DNA of 64,000 nt from Rhodohalobacter sulfatireducens (lineage in GTDB: Bacteria > Bacteroidota > Rhodothermia > Balneolales > Balneolaceae), in assembly GCF_022012475.1 (NCBI RefSeq), contig NZ_JAKLWS010000007.1, forward strand, positions 62,001 through 126,000, in the 5' to 3' direction. Below are positions 1-8,291 of this stretch, piece after piece. How positions within the stretch are numbered: position 1 is the first letter of the stretch; every line of letters starts with the position of its first letter. Made by a program: the position numbers and the translations under genes. The notes beneath the pieces were generated by a model that was not told the origin of the DNA, searched no databases, and was given only the letters and a program-made list of their open reading frames with translations.

Positions 1-1025
1 ATTTCGAGGAGAATGAAACGGTTCATATCCAGGAAGCTCAAAACCGAATAAACGGAGAAAAACAGCCATATCCCGTTATAAGAAAGTCTTATCTCAGTGA
101 ACAGGAAAACGATCGGTTTGCAACTGCAAGTATCCTGAAAATACTTGAAAACACTCCAACATCTGAGCCAGAATTTGTATCAAATACGGGTGGGTTGAGT
201 TATCTCACATATCCATTGAACTCAGAGACAATTGACCTGTTTGTTTTTGCAGCTGATACCTCGGAAAATGATCGTTTGGTTAACATTCAATCCGGCCCGC
301 TGAATGAAAACGAAATATTTCTCCGGGCCAATCAAAATATTGGGTTTTCAAGGTTCAGAATAGAAAATAATTCATGGGTACAGGATTCTGATTTTACGGT
401 TAACATGCGTTCCAGTACAGCACCTGATATCCCCAATAATCTCACCGTATCAATTGAAGATGGTACTTCAGGACCCGCAGCTGTCTTGATGTGGGATGAA
501 CCCGGGGGGGATATCTCTTTTTATGAAATCTGGAAACAGTTGCGAGAACGAACCGATCAGTCCGAACAACCCGCTGAAATAGTCGGCAGATCTGAAACAA
601 ATAGTTTTTCGGATACCTCCATTAACAATCTGCCGCTCGGCGAGTTTGAACAACGATGGTTTGTAAAAGCTGTGAACTCAGATTCACTGGTATCATTACC
701 CTCTGATTACACGGATTGGATCTATATCGATCCCTCGGCTCCACCCGAGGAGTTCAAACTGTTTAATCCCTTTCCGAATCCCATGCAGGAAACAGGAAAT
801 ATCAGATATCAGCTTGCTGAACAGGCCGATGTAAAACTTCAACTTTTTGATCTTTTAGGGCGCGAAATCAAATTATTGTTTCGTGATTCTCAAACCGAAG
901 GAAGCTATATAAAAGAGTGGGATACAGGTGGAATCTCATCGGGTATTTACATTCTTCGGCTGTCCGCAACCTCCGGATCTGGTTCAACCTTTCAAAAAAG
1001 TGTGATGGTGAGTGTGATTAAGTAA
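1..1025 (+). CDS. C-terminal part of a T9SS-secreted protein with FnIII-like and sorting domains (5' truncated)
   Basis: The reading frame is open from the window edge (first full codon at base 3), so this is the 3' end of a longer gene; the first possible internal start (TTG at 195) is not needed. Around bases 420-750 the protein resembles a fibronectin type III module, with a PDIPNNLTVS entry strand and MWDEPGGDISFYEIW. The last 85 or so residues have the form of a T9SS type A sorting domain: FNPFPNPMQ at its start, then QLFDLLGREIK, then SSGIYILRL. By family knowledge this domain directs export across the outer membrane through the Por machinery and is then cleaved. The catalytic or binding part lies outside the window, so the function of the whole protein is unknown. 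Confidence 0.85.
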   Translation, partial: FEENETVHIQEAQNRINGEKQPYPVIRKSYLSEQENDRFATASILKILENTPTSEPEFVSNTGGLSYLTYPLNSETIDLFVFAADTSENDRLVNIQSGPLNENEIFLRANQNIGFSRFRIENNSWVQDSDFTVNMRSSTAPDIPNNLTVSIEDGTSGPAAVLMWDEPGGDISFYEIWKQLRERTDQSEQPAEIVGRSETNSFSDTSINNLPLGEFEQRWFVKAVNSDSLVSLPSDYTDWIYIDPSAPPEEFKLFNPFPNPMQETGNIRYQLAEQADVKLQLFDLLGREIKLLFRDSQTEGSYIKEWDTGGISSGIYILRLSATSGSGSTFQKSVMVSVIK

Positions 1026-1220
1026 TGAACTTTGATCCCCCGGCTGCTCGATGCTTTTTGGGGCTGGAGAGTCCCTAAAGGGTACTCCAAGAATTCGGCA
1101 GCTTAAGTGCATTCAGCAGCCGCTCGTTAATCAACAGCCAAACAATTCCCGGCTTCAAAGCATTGATTTTTTGCTTATTATCATATCTTCAAAGAATTCC
1201 CGACTGATCGTTTCGAATTT

Positions 1221-3737
1221 ATGATTCTCACATTTTCATACCCTAAAAAGGTAACTCCAAATCTGCTCATGGCAGCTATGGTGATTCTGCTTGTTGCGTT
1301 CGGCTGCCGTTCCAGCAAACCCATTGTGGAACCGGTTGAAGAGACTATTCCGAGTAGCAAAGAAACTATATCAAAAATACCGGATTCATCAACTTTAGAC
1401 GCCGAATCTCTCAAACCAAACCGGGAATTCCGGGCTGTTTGGGTGGCCACTGTTGCAAACATCGACTGGCCTTCGGAACCCGGCTTAACAGTACATGATC
1501 AGAAAGAGGAGATGATTGACATCCTGGATCGTGCTGCTGCACTGAATTTCAATGCCCTCATTTTCCAGGTTCGGCCTGCGGCGGATGCACTCTATCCCTC
1601 ACCCCTTGAACCCTGGTCGTATTACCTGACGGGTAAAATGGGCCAGCCGCCTTTGCCGGCTTATGACCCTCTTGAGTTCGCCGTTACTGAAGCCCATAAG
1701 CGGGGACTTGAACTTCATGCATGGTTTAATCCATACCGGGCGGGACATCCTTCTGATAAATCTAAAATTTCCCCTGATCACATCAGTAACATTCAGCCCG
1801 ACTGGGTTCATCAGTATGGCGATTATCTCTGGCTCGATCCCGGTATTCCTGAAGTCCGCCAACATACCATTGATGTAATTTTAGATGTGGTCAAGCGATA
1901 TGACATTGACGGAGTTCATTTTGATGATTATTTCTATCCATATCCGTCCTACGCCGATGGAGCCGATTTTCCCGATGACAAGAGCTGGCAGAAAGCGCTT
2001 GAAAATGGAACCAAACTTTCGCGAAAGGATTGGAGAAGAAGCAATGTAGATACGCTGATGAAGGAATTGTCGGAAGAGATCAAACAAGTAAAAAAGCATG
2101 TGAAATTTGGAATCAGTCCGTTTGGAATCTGGCGGCCCGGATATCCCGAAAAAACAACCGGGTTTGATGCCTATAATGAACTATATGCAGATGCCCGTCT
2201 CTGGCTAAAGGAGGGTTGGGTGGATTATTTCACACCTCAGATCTATTACAGGATGGACCAGGTTGGGCAGCCGTTTCCCATCATGCTGGATTGGTGGGTA
2301 GAGCAAAATGATCATAACCGCCACATTTGGCCGGGTCTTTATACGAGTCGAATCCGCACCTCATGGCCTGCAAACGAAATCACCGGTCAGCTTTACACCT
2401 CTCGAGCTTTCCCGAATGTTACCGGTGCCGTTCACTTCAGTATGAAAGCGTTTATGGAAAACCCTGATGATTTCAACCAAATAATTGCTGCCGGGCCAAA
2501 TGCATATCCATCTCTTGTCCCCGCCTCCACCTGGATATCTGACCAAGAACCGGCTGCGCCCTCCGTTTCTTTTTATGATTACAACTCCTACTGGTCCATT
2601 AAGCTTGAGCCCCAAAATGGGGACGATATTCGATGGTGGGTTGTTCGAACGAAATTTAACGATCAATGGGAAGTTGAATACTATTCAGCATCGCACAGCG
2701 AGATTGAATTTTTTGGATGGGAAGGAATGAAACGACCATCAGAAATTATCGTTTCCGGTGTAAATCGTACCGGAGTTGAAGGAGAGCTATCAGAACCGAT
2801 AAAAACAGCTACTTATGAAGCAGCTCGGCTGGATTCTATAGAGCTACCCAAAAATTTCATAAAGCGAGAGGATTGGGCTGATAAAGAGCCTTTGGGATAC
2901 GATGCAAACGCTATTAGAAGAAACCTGACGCATGGAGACACTCTTCAATTTCGAGACTTCAGCCTTATTCTCTCTCGGATGTTGAAATCCACTCCCTACC
3001 CGGGACACTTTATGGGAATCTCTTCCGAGGAGGAAACAGACAGCACTGATATTCACGAAAGTGTTACGGTTCAACTCTATCGAAATGGTGTTAGCGAGCA
3101 GTTTTTACTTCAACCCGGTGAAGCGATGAACTGGTACGGATATCACATCGGGCTGATTGAAACAAATTTTGACAGTGGAATAGCTCAATTTGAAGTTGCA
3201 ACGGTAACATCGCTGCCGGTTGACAGGGCGTCGGCTCTGAGCACCGGGTCAGCTGAATACAGACTTCGTGTGCCCCACGCTATCAATAAAATTACATTGC
3301 ATCATTCTGGCAGTGCCGAACCCCTCGATCCTGAAGACGATCCGGTTCAAATATTGAACAATTTGTTTGAATGGGGTGCAGAAGACCGTAACTGGTGGGA
3401 TCTGCCTTATCATTACCTGATCGATCTGAGTGGTAATATTTATGAGGGCCGTGATGCTAACTATGCAGGCGAAACGAATACAACTTATGATCCACGCGGA
3501 CATTTGCTAATCAGCGTGATGGGCAATTACAATCAACAGGAACCTACAGAAGCTCAGATCGATGCTATTGCACAAATGATGGCACATGCTATTCAACAAT
3601 ATGGTTTGTCTGTTGATGATATCTATGGGCACGGAGACTGGGCTGAAACTTCTTGTCCCGGAGATCATCTTCAGGAATACCTGAATAACGGAGTCATAAA
3701 AGATAAGGTGAAAACGTTAATAAGTTCTGGAAATTAA
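1221..3737 (+). CDS. Lipoprotein with GHL10/DigH-like glycosidase domain and C-terminal Amidase_2 domain
   Basis: Residues 14-29 form a lipoprotein signal with lipobox VAFGC (Cys29). Residues about 65-420 match the GHL10 (DUF187) glycosidase family: REFRAVWVATVANIDWP at the first strand and DGVHFDDYFYP at 230-240, where acidic catalytic residues are expected. A beta-rich linker follows. Residues about 685-835 are an N-acetylmuramoyl-L-alanine amidase of the Amidase_2/PGRP fold, with ligand candidates His694/His695, His804 (YGHGDW) and Cys812 (SCPGD). E. coli DigH (YddW), of the same GHL10 class, cuts glycan strands stripped of stem peptides. Joined to an amidase that strips those peptides, this protein could do both steps of septal peptidoglycan clearance. 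That coupling is inference. The ATG at 1221 is kept because the signal peptide follows directly. The sequence of the amidase half is intact. Confidence 0.88.
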   Translation: MILTFSYPKKVTPNLLMAAMVILLVAFGCRSSKPIVEPVEETIPSSKETISKIPDSSTLDAESLKPNREFRAVWVATVANIDWPSEPGLTVHDQKEEMIDILDRAAALNFNALIFQVRPAADALYPSPLEPWSYYLTGKMGQPPLPAYDPLEFAVTEAHKRGLELHAWFNPYRAGHPSDKSKISPDHISNIQPDWVHQYGDYLWLDPGIPEVRQHTIDVILDVVKRYDIDGVHFDDYFYPYPSYADGADFPDDKSWQKALENGTKLSRKDWRRSNVDTLMKELSEEIKQVKKHVKFGISPFGIWRPGYPEKTTGFDAYNELYADARLWLKEGWVDYFTPQIYYRMDQVGQPFPIMLDWWVEQNDHNRHIWPGLYTSRIRTSWPANEITGQLYTSRAFPNVTGAVHFSMKAFMENPDDFNQIIAAGPNAYPSLVPASTWISDQEPAAPSVSFYDYNSYWSIKLEPQNGDDIRWWVVRTKFNDQWEVEYYSASHSEIEFFGWEGMKRPSEIIVSGVNRTGVEGELSEPIKTATYEAARLDSIELPKNFIKREDWADKEPLGYDANAIRRNLTHGDTLQFRDFSLILSRMLKSTPYPGHFMGISSEEETDSTDIHESVTVQLYRNGVSEQFLLQPGEAMNWYGYHIGLIETNFDSGIAQFEVATVTSLPVDRASALSTGSAEYRLRVPHAINKITLHHSGSAEPLDPEDDPVQILNNLFEWGAEDRNWWDLPYHYLIDLSGNIYEGRDANYAGETNTTYDPRGHLLISVMGNYNQQEPTEAQIDAIAQMMAHAIQQYGLSVDDIYGHGDWAETSCPGDHLQEYLNNGVIKDKVKTLISSGN

Positions 3738-3741
3738 AAAA

Positions 3742-3763
3742 GGAACCACTTTCTAGTGGTTCC
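3742..3763 (-). terminator. Intrinsic terminator for the minus-strand lipoprotein gene
   Basis: A perfect 9-bp stem (GGAACCACT / AGTGGTTCC) encloses a 4-base loop, and the A-run at 3735-3741 becomes a U-run on the minus-strand transcript. It lies 23 bp beyond the stop of the gene at 3786-5018 and also sits just after the plus-strand stop at 3737, so it may separate the two convergent units. Confidence 0.75.
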
Positions 3764-3785
3764 CCAAAATCTGAAATTTCTAAAC

Positions 3786-5018
3786 TTAATTAATGCTGAA
3801 AATCAGTACACCGTCTTGCCCCTTCGCGACGTAAAGGTGATCATCAGTTGCAATAACATGATTAATAGGAGCATCAGTGAGCTCACTAAAATCATTTAGG
3901 TTCAAACTCTCAATTAAGTCAGGCCCCTTACCTTGAAAACCATTTGGCAAATCATAAATATCGATAAACTGGCCATCATCGGATGAATTTGCGGCATAAA
4001 CGTAAAGCTTTTTATTCTTTCCGTTTTCACCGTTATTATAGCCTGTCAAGCTCACATAATACTTTCCATTATCTTCTACCCATTCAGTTTGCCCGGCTGG
4101 ATTAAGTGCCGCCCATCCATATTCATTTAATGCAACGAGGACAATATTGGGATCATTATTATTGAAATAATTCAATCGCGCGATTCCTAAATCAGTATCA
4201 AATTCATCATTATTTGTCAGGTCTAAAGTCCACTGAAATCCATTATAACTTGGATTTACTCGTCTTACATTCCCTTTAAGGTCAAGAGTAAATACCTGAT
4301 TCTGGAATCTTGCACCAACAGAGCGAAATTCAATTCCACCCCCGGCTGGAAGAACTTCTTCTGATTCTAAATTCTTATCAAAACGATAGAGATCATCAAA
4401 ATCAGAAACTGCATATACATATTCTCCATTCGCAAAATTTGATACATCTATGCTTTTTGCCACGTTGCCGGAAAGTCCAACATTCTCTTCAATTTCCGCA
4501 TCATCCGGATCCATTTTAATTACCCAAGATTTTGGAGCGCCTTCACTTTTTCTGGGTTGGGCTCCAGCTACATAAAGAGCATCCTCTTCGGGATCATAGA
4601 CAACTTCCTGAACATCAAAAACATCACTTTGGAAAGAGTAAGCCGATTCTAATACATTGCCATTGCTTGCATTTACAATATCAATGCCACCGCCAAAATC
4701 TCCCTGATAAACTTTGTAGCCTATATAAACCGTGTTGTTATGCAGGTATAAATGACTGGCCCTTGTTTTATTTCCACCAACAACAGGAGACTCAATGGTA
4801 TAGTCTAACGTAAGATAGTCCGTTGCATCTTTGCCTGCTGATACTTCTGATGATTTTGCAGCAGTATTGTGATCAACTATACGATTTACAACATCATCAG
4901 TAACTGTAAAGACTTGCTCTTGGTCCTGAACCTCAGTAGAGTCAACAGAAAACTCACAGCCTGCCACTACAACAATCACTAAGATCAGAAGTATTTTAAA
5001 AAGATTTTGCGCACTCAT
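3786..5018 (-). CDS. Lipoprotein with predicted beta-propeller fold, function unknown
   Basis: The 410-residue product starts with a lipoprotein signal ending in VVAGC (Cys21). The remainder contains recurring blade-like strands separated by Asp/Asn-Gly turns, such as HLYLHNNTVYIGY, DALYVAGAQ, YVYAVSDFDDLYRF and HLYVAKGQDGVLIF. This pattern is typical of LVIVD/NHL-type beta-propellers anchored to the envelope. I do not recognise a named family and see no catalytic motif. It follows the exopolysaccharide operon on the same strand after a 121-bp gap, so co-transcription is possible but unproven. Its own terminator lies downstream. Confidence 0.75.
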   Translation of the reverse strand: MSAQNLFKILLILVIVVVAGCEFSVDSTEVQDQEQVFTVTDDVVNRIVDHNTAAKSSEVSAGKDATDYLTLDYTIESPVVGGNKTRASHLYLHNNTVYIGYKVYQGDFGGGIDIVNASNGNVLESAYSFQSDVFDVQEVVYDPEEDALYVAGAQPRKSEGAPKSWVIKMDPDDAEIEENVGLSGNVAKSIDVSNFANGEYVYAVSDFDDLYRFDKNLESEEVLPAGGGIEFRSVGARFQNQVFTLDLKGNVRRVNPSYNGFQWTLDLTNNDEFDTDLGIARLNYFNNNDPNIVLVALNEYGWAALNPAGQTEWVEDNGKYYVSLTGYNNGENGKNKKLYVYAANSSDDGQFIDIYDLPNGFQGKGPDLIESLNLNDFSELTDAPINHVIATDDHLYVAKGQDGVLIFSIN

Positions 5019-5139
5019 TTTGATATATGTTTATGTATTCCCGTTAACTCTCGCATCTATACCAAAATAAGTAAGTGTACTTGATTAATCATCAATCTTA
5101 AAAAGATCTAATGATCACACTGGATAGAATTCAATCTGC

Positions 5140-6462
5140 CTATCTGTTACTAAATATTGTATTTATTCTGTCCTCGACTTCTCTTGCTGCTTTTGATGTT
5201 TTTTCAGGATTCCACTCATCCTTATAAGAATCATGAAAGAATAATTCTTTGATATACGCATATGTTCTGACAAATCGAATATAAAAACCGGTATAGAATG
5301 TCATCCCGGGAATGTATGCCAGCAGCCTAACTTTATCAGATTTGTTGGATGAAAGAATTGGTACAACACCAAATTCAATAAATTTAGAAACTGTATAAAG
5401 TATCGATCCAGCTACAAAAACATATAATATTTGAGGTGTATAATGGATCAAGATATCAAAAAGATAGATCCACCATAAAAAGTTGAGTACAAAATTATAA
5501 AATACATTATCAACCACGGCCAAAAAGTCGATCAGTCTGAACTGGCTGGAAGGGAAGAGAAAATCCCTGTGTTTTCTGAAGCGAAATCGTACCAGGGACC
5601 GGCTCCAACGAATTCTCTGTTTTGTCAATTTCCTAAAGGTTTCGGGTACATTTGTTAAGCAAACGGCTTTAGGAGTGTATTCTACTTTATAACCAATTTT
5701 CCGGATCTTTAATGTTATATCGCCATCCATTCCCGGCCCTACATCCCAACCCCCAATCTCTTTGAGCACATCAGTTCTAAACACCCCAAAGGCTCCGGAT
5801 ATGACCCGTAATATTCGAAGTGAACTGGCCACCATTCTTCCAACAGTAAAATTCAATAAATACTCTACACTTTGAAAATTGGTAGCAAGGCTATCGCTGC
5901 TATTCCTAACCTCCAATGTACCACCAACAGCGCCAACATTTTCTTCTTGATAAAATGGTATCAATACCTCTTCAATTGCATCACGATAAAATGAACTGTC
6001 AGCGTCTAAATGCACTGCAAATTTCCCCTTGGCATATCTTAACCCCAAATTTGCGGCTGATGCCTTTCCGCCGCGCTCATCATTTCTCAAGAAAAGATCA
6101 ATTAATCCTTCTTTTTGCATTTTGCGCCCAATGATTGCAGATTCATCATCTGAGCCATCATCAACGATAATTAACTGAAAATTTTGGTAGGTTTGTTCTT
6201 CTAAGGAGCGAACCAATCGATAATAATTGGCTCCTTCATCCTTGCCGGGTATGATAATTGTGATTAAAGGATGGTCAGCCCAAAGTTTCTCTCTTGCATC
6301 TTCATAGCTCTCTTTATTAAAAAAACTGTTTAGCTTAAATATGAGTAGAAAAACATAATCGAGTAAAATGTATCGCGGAAATTCAAAAAGAAAATAGAAC
6401 CAAAAAATACGGATAAATCCACTTACCCCTTGTTGATTCCAAAATTCTAAGAATTCCACCAT
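5140..6462 (-). CDS. Membrane-bound family 2 glycosyltransferase, probable exopolysaccharide synthase
   Basis: This 440-residue protein has an N-terminal membrane segment (about 14-42), a GT-A catalytic domain and several membrane helices after residue 310. The motifs of processive GT2 polymerases are in order: VDDGSDD (100-106), the metal-binding DAD (153-155), MDGD (245-248) as the acceptor-site acid, and QRIRW (282-286). This arrangement is shared by PgaC/IcaA, hyaluronan and cellulose synthases. It has no PilZ domain of its own. It is the last gene of the operon, starting 3 bp after the regulator gene, and the adaptor and outer-membrane genes upstream suggest its product is exported by a dedicated channel. 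The sugar polymer cannot be told from sequence alone. Confidence 0.88.
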   Translation of the reverse strand: MVEFLEFWNQQGVSGFIRIFWFYFLFEFPRYILLDYVFLLIFKLNSFFNKESYEDAREKLWADHPLITIIIPGKDEGANYYRLVRSLEEQTYQNFQLIIVDDGSDDESAIIGRKMQKEGLIDLFLRNDERGGKASAANLGLRYAKGKFAVHLDADSSFYRDAIEEVLIPFYQEENVGAVGGTLEVRNSSDSLATNFQSVEYLLNFTVGRMVASSLRILRVISGAFGVFRTDVLKEIGGWDVGPGMDGDITLKIRKIGYKVEYTPKAVCLTNVPETFRKLTKQRIRWSRSLVRFRFRKHRDFLFPSSQFRLIDFLAVVDNVFYNFVLNFLWWIYLFDILIHYTPQILYVFVAGSILYTVSKFIEFGVVPILSSNKSDKVRLLAYIPGMTFYTGFYIRFVRTYAYIKELFFHDSYKDEWNPEKTSKAAREVEDRINTIFSNR

Positions 6463-6465
6463 AGC

Positions 6466-7914
6466 TCAGGATATATCCCGAAGTGTTGCGTTTAACTCTT
6501 GCAATTGTTCGGAAGCGGTTTTGGTTGTTACAACCGGTTTTATATTCTTAGAGATTGAGAGTGAAAAATTTGAGTAGTTGTCATCCACTAAATCTTTAAT
6601 TCTTTGCTCAATTCTCTTGATCACCGGAGTGGCTTCACTCACACCTTTTTCTGTAACTAATAACCATATAGTTACCATACTTTGAAATACTACTTCATCC
6701 GAACGGTTTATTTCACTATTCACTAATTCAAAAATTTCCCGCACCAGTTTTTTACTGTTTTGATTCCCGATCTGCTCATATATTTCGGAAATATTCTCTA
6801 ACTGGAAGGATGCAATTGTGCTGTCGAATGTAGCCTCTTTTTTGCGTTCAATCTCTTTAGAAAGCAACCGCTGAAAATATTCTTTATCGATCACATCGAC
6901 CATATCATCAAATTCATTTAAATCAATGATCACTTTTCCAAGTGCAGCATCTCTTCCCAAACTTGTTAACTGATACGACTTCAAATTCTTTTTCAACAAG
7001 CTCTCTACATTCATATCTGAACTACAGACATTGCACTTGGCTTTTACAACCGGATCCTGGAATATGTGATCGCACCGGTTACAGGTAAATACAATAGAGG
7101 GTTTATCGTAGTCTACTCCAATATGCTTGAGTATTCGTTCACATTTTGGACATTCAAGTGCATTTGGATTAGAGCTGCTTTGAAAATCTGATATTGGCCC
7201 CACATAAGCACATGGAAAATGGTGTATTTGCTCTTCAGATTCTACATCAGCAGACTGACAACTGGGACAGGTTTCCCGAAAAAGCAGGTAACTGTTGTAG
7301 CAATTATTGCAGGTGTAAAAACTATCAATGTATGTTGATGTTAAAAAGCCTTCTTGTTCTGCCATGTCGAGAATATCAAGTGCTTTCTCCTCGCGTCTGA
7401 AATCCAGGTTTGATGTCAGCATGGGATAGAGATATCCAAGCTTTGATTCTCGAGACGGAATAGGACGGAAATCCTGAAAATCACGAGTGTGAATATAGAG
7501 TAGTACTTTTCCTAAGATCTGATTGATTAAAGTGGTTGTATACTGATTTCTCTCAGCATTTCGCAAAACCCGATTTATAGCTTCTTCAAACCTTTCCTGT
7601 GTAAATGGTTTCACAAGATAATCGGTGATTCCATAATCAAATGCTTTGATACCATGAGCACTGCTTCCGCTTGTAATAATTACCTGCGTTGGGTCAATAT
7701 TTTTTACGGCATCCAATACATCAAAACCAGACATGTCTGGCATTTGAACATCTAAAAAAACAAGATCAATATTTTTTGAATTCAACATTTCCATAGCCTG
7801 TTCACCATTCTCGGCCATACCGCCAATAGTAAGTGAATCATGTTTTTCTACCATTTTTCGCAGCAATACCCGGAAGGAAGCATCGTCGTCAATAATTAAA
7901 CTGTTCAGTTTCAT
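6466..7914 (-). CDS. Response regulator: REC, zinc-ribbon TackOD1-like domain, degenerate GGDEF domain
   Basis: Residues 1-118 are a receiver domain with the phospho-acceptor Asp55 (LVFLDVQMPD) and conserved Lys102 (VKPF). Residues about 150-330 hold three or four zinc-ribbon knuckles (Cys202/205, 216/219, 255/258, 278/281, 294/297) and the sequence LKHIGVDYD, which I associate with the TackOD1 output domain first described in thaumarchaeal regulators. Residues about 335-460 align in pattern with a GGDEF domain, but the catalytic loop reads SDEVVFQSMVTIWL, so the active-site signature is gone. It may bind a nucleotide or a partner rather than make c-di-GMP. Its place between the adaptor and the glycosyltransferase points to control of polymer synthesis. 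Confidence 0.82.
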   Translation of the reverse strand: MKLNSLIIDDDASFRVLLRKMVEKHDSLTIGGMAENGEQAMEMLNSKNIDLVFLDVQMPDMSGFDVLDAVKNIDPTQVIITSGSSAHGIKAFDYGITDYLVKPFTQERFEEAINRVLRNAERNQYTTTLINQILGKVLLYIHTRDFQDFRPIPSRESKLGYLYPMLTSNLDFRREEKALDILDMAEQEGFLTSTYIDSFYTCNNCYNSYLLFRETCPSCQSADVESEEQIHHFPCAYVGPISDFQSSSNPNALECPKCERILKHIGVDYDKPSIVFTCNRCDHIFQDPVVKAKCNVCSSDMNVESLLKKNLKSYQLTSLGRDAALGKVIIDLNEFDDMVDVIDKEYFQRLLSKEIERKKEATFDSTIASFQLENISEIYEQIGNQNSKKLVREIFELVNSEINRSDEVVFQSMVTIWLLVTEKGVSEATPVIKRIEQRIKDLVDDNYSNFSLSISKNIKPVVTTKTASEQLQELNATLRDIS

Positions 7915-7945
7915 TCTTTTTATGCTTTAATTGATCTTCAGGCTT

Positions 7946-8275
7946 TTACAGTCGGCTAGTAATTTTTCGCGTTGTGGCAGCGGCATAATCGAGATTCATT
8001 ATGTTTGGAATTACTCCATCAACCATCTCAATAATTGAGTCTTTCATATACCCACCCTCATTTAATAGAAATATTGGAGTGATGTACACAAGCTTTTCGT
8101 TGTGTGATCGAATTTTATGAATGGCTTCCAAGACATTATGGCTGTCCAAATATTCCATAATCACTGCATCGTAATCTTCCAAAATATCTGGATTGAAAGA
8201 AGGTGATGGCCTAAATCGTAAAAATTTCAGGTCATCAAACTCAATTTTTTCTTGTACTTCAATTTCCTCGCTCAT
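7946..8275 (-). CDS. Small receiver-like protein of the exopolysaccharide operon
   Basis: A 109-residue protein with the alternating strand/helix pattern of part of a receiver fold: DAVIMEYLD in the place of the phospho-acceptor strand, then VLEAIHKIRSHNEKLVYITP and DGVIPNIM. The usual acidic pocket and the Lys motif are not clear, so it is probably a pseudo-receiver or partner-binding module. Spacing of 16 bp to the adaptor gene upstream and 31 bp to the regulator downstream places it inside the operon. In the regulator next door the receiver is fused; here a similar module stands alone. The assignment rests on pattern only. Confidence 0.6.
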   Translation of the reverse strand: MSEEIEVQEKIEFDDLKFLRFRPSPSFNPDILEDYDAVIMEYLDSHNVLEAIHKIRSHNEKLVYITPIFLLNEGGYMKDSIIEMVDGVIPNIMNLDYAAATTRKITSRL

Positions 8276-8291
8276 AAAAATCTAACCTGTT

